6,057 nucleotides of DNA from Spirochaetaceae bacterium (lineage in GTDB: Bacteria > Spirochaetota > Spirochaetia > Treponematales > Breznakiellaceae): contig JAITHM010000124.1 of assembly GCA_031279965.1 (NCBI GenBank), forward strand, positions 1-6,057, given 5' to 3'. The notes beneath the pieces were generated by a model. It saw only the letters and a list, made by a program, of their open reading frames with translations. It was not told the DNA's origin and ran no database searches. Shown in pieces: positions 5,730 through 6,057 of the stretch. Position numbers and translations under genes: made by a program. Numbering within the stretch: the stretch's first letter is position 1; each line of letters starts with the position of its first letter.

Positions 5730-5752
5730 CATTACAGCCATTTGTGTAATAC
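5724..5752 (+). promoter_or_regulatory. hslU promoter, sharing its -35 box with clpC
   Basis: Plus strand: TTGCAA (5724-5729), a 17-base spacer, TAATAC (5747-5752). The start point would fall near 5759, leaving about seven bases before the ATG at 5766, too short for a Shine-Dalgarno site, and none is present. TTGCAA is its own reverse complement, so the same six base pairs can act as -35 for both divergent genes. Confidence 0.5.
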
Positions 5753-5765
5753 TAACATAAATAAT

Positions 5766-6057
5766 ATGGATACTGAAAAACGAAACCTTGACCATCTTAC
5801 CCCCAAAGAGATCGTCCTGGAACTTGACAAATATATCGTGGGGCAGAGCAAAGCCAAGCGTGCTGTTGCCGTCGCGTTGCGTAACCGGATACGCCGTCTT
5901 AAGCTTAATCCGGAAATACGCGAGGACATAGCCCCCAAGAATATTCTGATGATAGGGCCAACAGGGGTTGGCAAGACAGAAATTGCCCGCCGCCTTGCCC
6001 GTCTTGCCGGTTCGCCTTTTATTAAGATAGAGGCGACAAAATACACTGAAGTAGGCT
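5766..6057 (+). CDS. hslU: HslU, AAA+ ATPase subunit of the HslUV protease (5' part only)
   Basis: The first 97 codons are present; the gene runs off the right edge. The N-terminus is characteristic of HslU (ClpY): LTPKEIVLELDKYIVGQ (11-27), AVAVALRNRIRR (33-44), KNILMIGPTGVGKTEIARRLA (58-78) with Walker A GPTGVGKT (64-71), and FIKIEATKYTEVG (85-97), which leads into the pore loop. HslU unfolds proteins in the cytoplasm and passes them to the HslV peptidase. The ATG at 5766 gives the normal family N-terminus; no Shine-Dalgarno site precedes it. hslV normally lies just upstream of hslU, but here the upstream neighbour is the divergent clpC, so hslV must be downstream or elsewhere. Full length cannot be judged. 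Confidence 0.95.
   Translation, partial: MDTEKRNLDHLTPKEIVLELDKYIVGQSKAKRAVAVALRNRIRRLKLNPEIREDIAPKNILMIGPTGVGKTEIARRLARLAGSPFIKIEATKYTEVG

Noticed and set aside
5694..5765. CIRCE (HrcA) heat-shock operator between clpC and hslU
   Set aside because: Neither TTAGCACTC nor GAGTGCTAA arms are present; only the TTGCAA palindrome and promoter-like hexamers are seen.
5732..6046. Minus-strand 104-residue frame over the hslU start
   Set aside because: It is antisense to the conserved HslU N-terminus and has no independent signals.

Overview
The window looks like chromosomal DNA from a double-membraned bacterium, most likely a Treponema-like spirochaete. This is inferred from a signal-peptide β-barrel protein, a lipobox lipoprotein, a ClpC-type unfoldase beside hslU, moderate GC content and a long poly-G tract of the kind known upstream of treponemal outer-membrane genes. 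No rRNA, tRNA, CRISPR array, transposase or phage gene is visible. No sequence search was possible, so the taxonomic call is tentative.

Layout. Bases 1-226 hold no convincing gene. The first 69 bases form a large imperfect palindrome, possibly a dispersed intergenic repeat. A rho-independent terminator (225-257) closes a minus-strand gene for a small exported β-barrel-like protein (280-804). Upstream of it, 805-1198 is a complex leader: a near-consensus sigma-70 promoter, a perfect Shine-Dalgarno site, an ATG opening an unlikely-looking reading frame, and a run of 16 G inside that frame. Next on the minus strand is a lipoprotein of the phosphodiester glycosidase (NAGPA/DUF2233) family (1199-2089). 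A 123-bp intergenic region with a repeated 10-mer separates it from a divergent plus-strand gene for an exported protein with two FN3-like domains and a TPR-like C-terminus (2213-3598). That gene meets, tail to tail with a 1-nt gap, a minus-strand ClpC-type double AAA+ unfoldase lacking the usual N-terminal domain (3600-5693). A 72-bp divergent promoter region then leads to the 5' end of hslU, which runs off the window at 6057.

How the parts relate. The left half is about the cell envelope: an exported barrel-like protein, a surface or periplasmic glycosidase-type lipoprotein and an exported scaffold-like protein. The right half is proteostasis: two protease-associated AAA+ unfoldases fired divergently, apparently from one shared palindromic -35 hexamer with little or no mRNA leader on either side. 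The best candidate for something new is the 805-1198 leader, where the homopolymer length would decide where a strongly initiated leader frame stops relative to the barrel gene start. This is a hypothesis; the protein sequences from that frame do not look like a normal protein.
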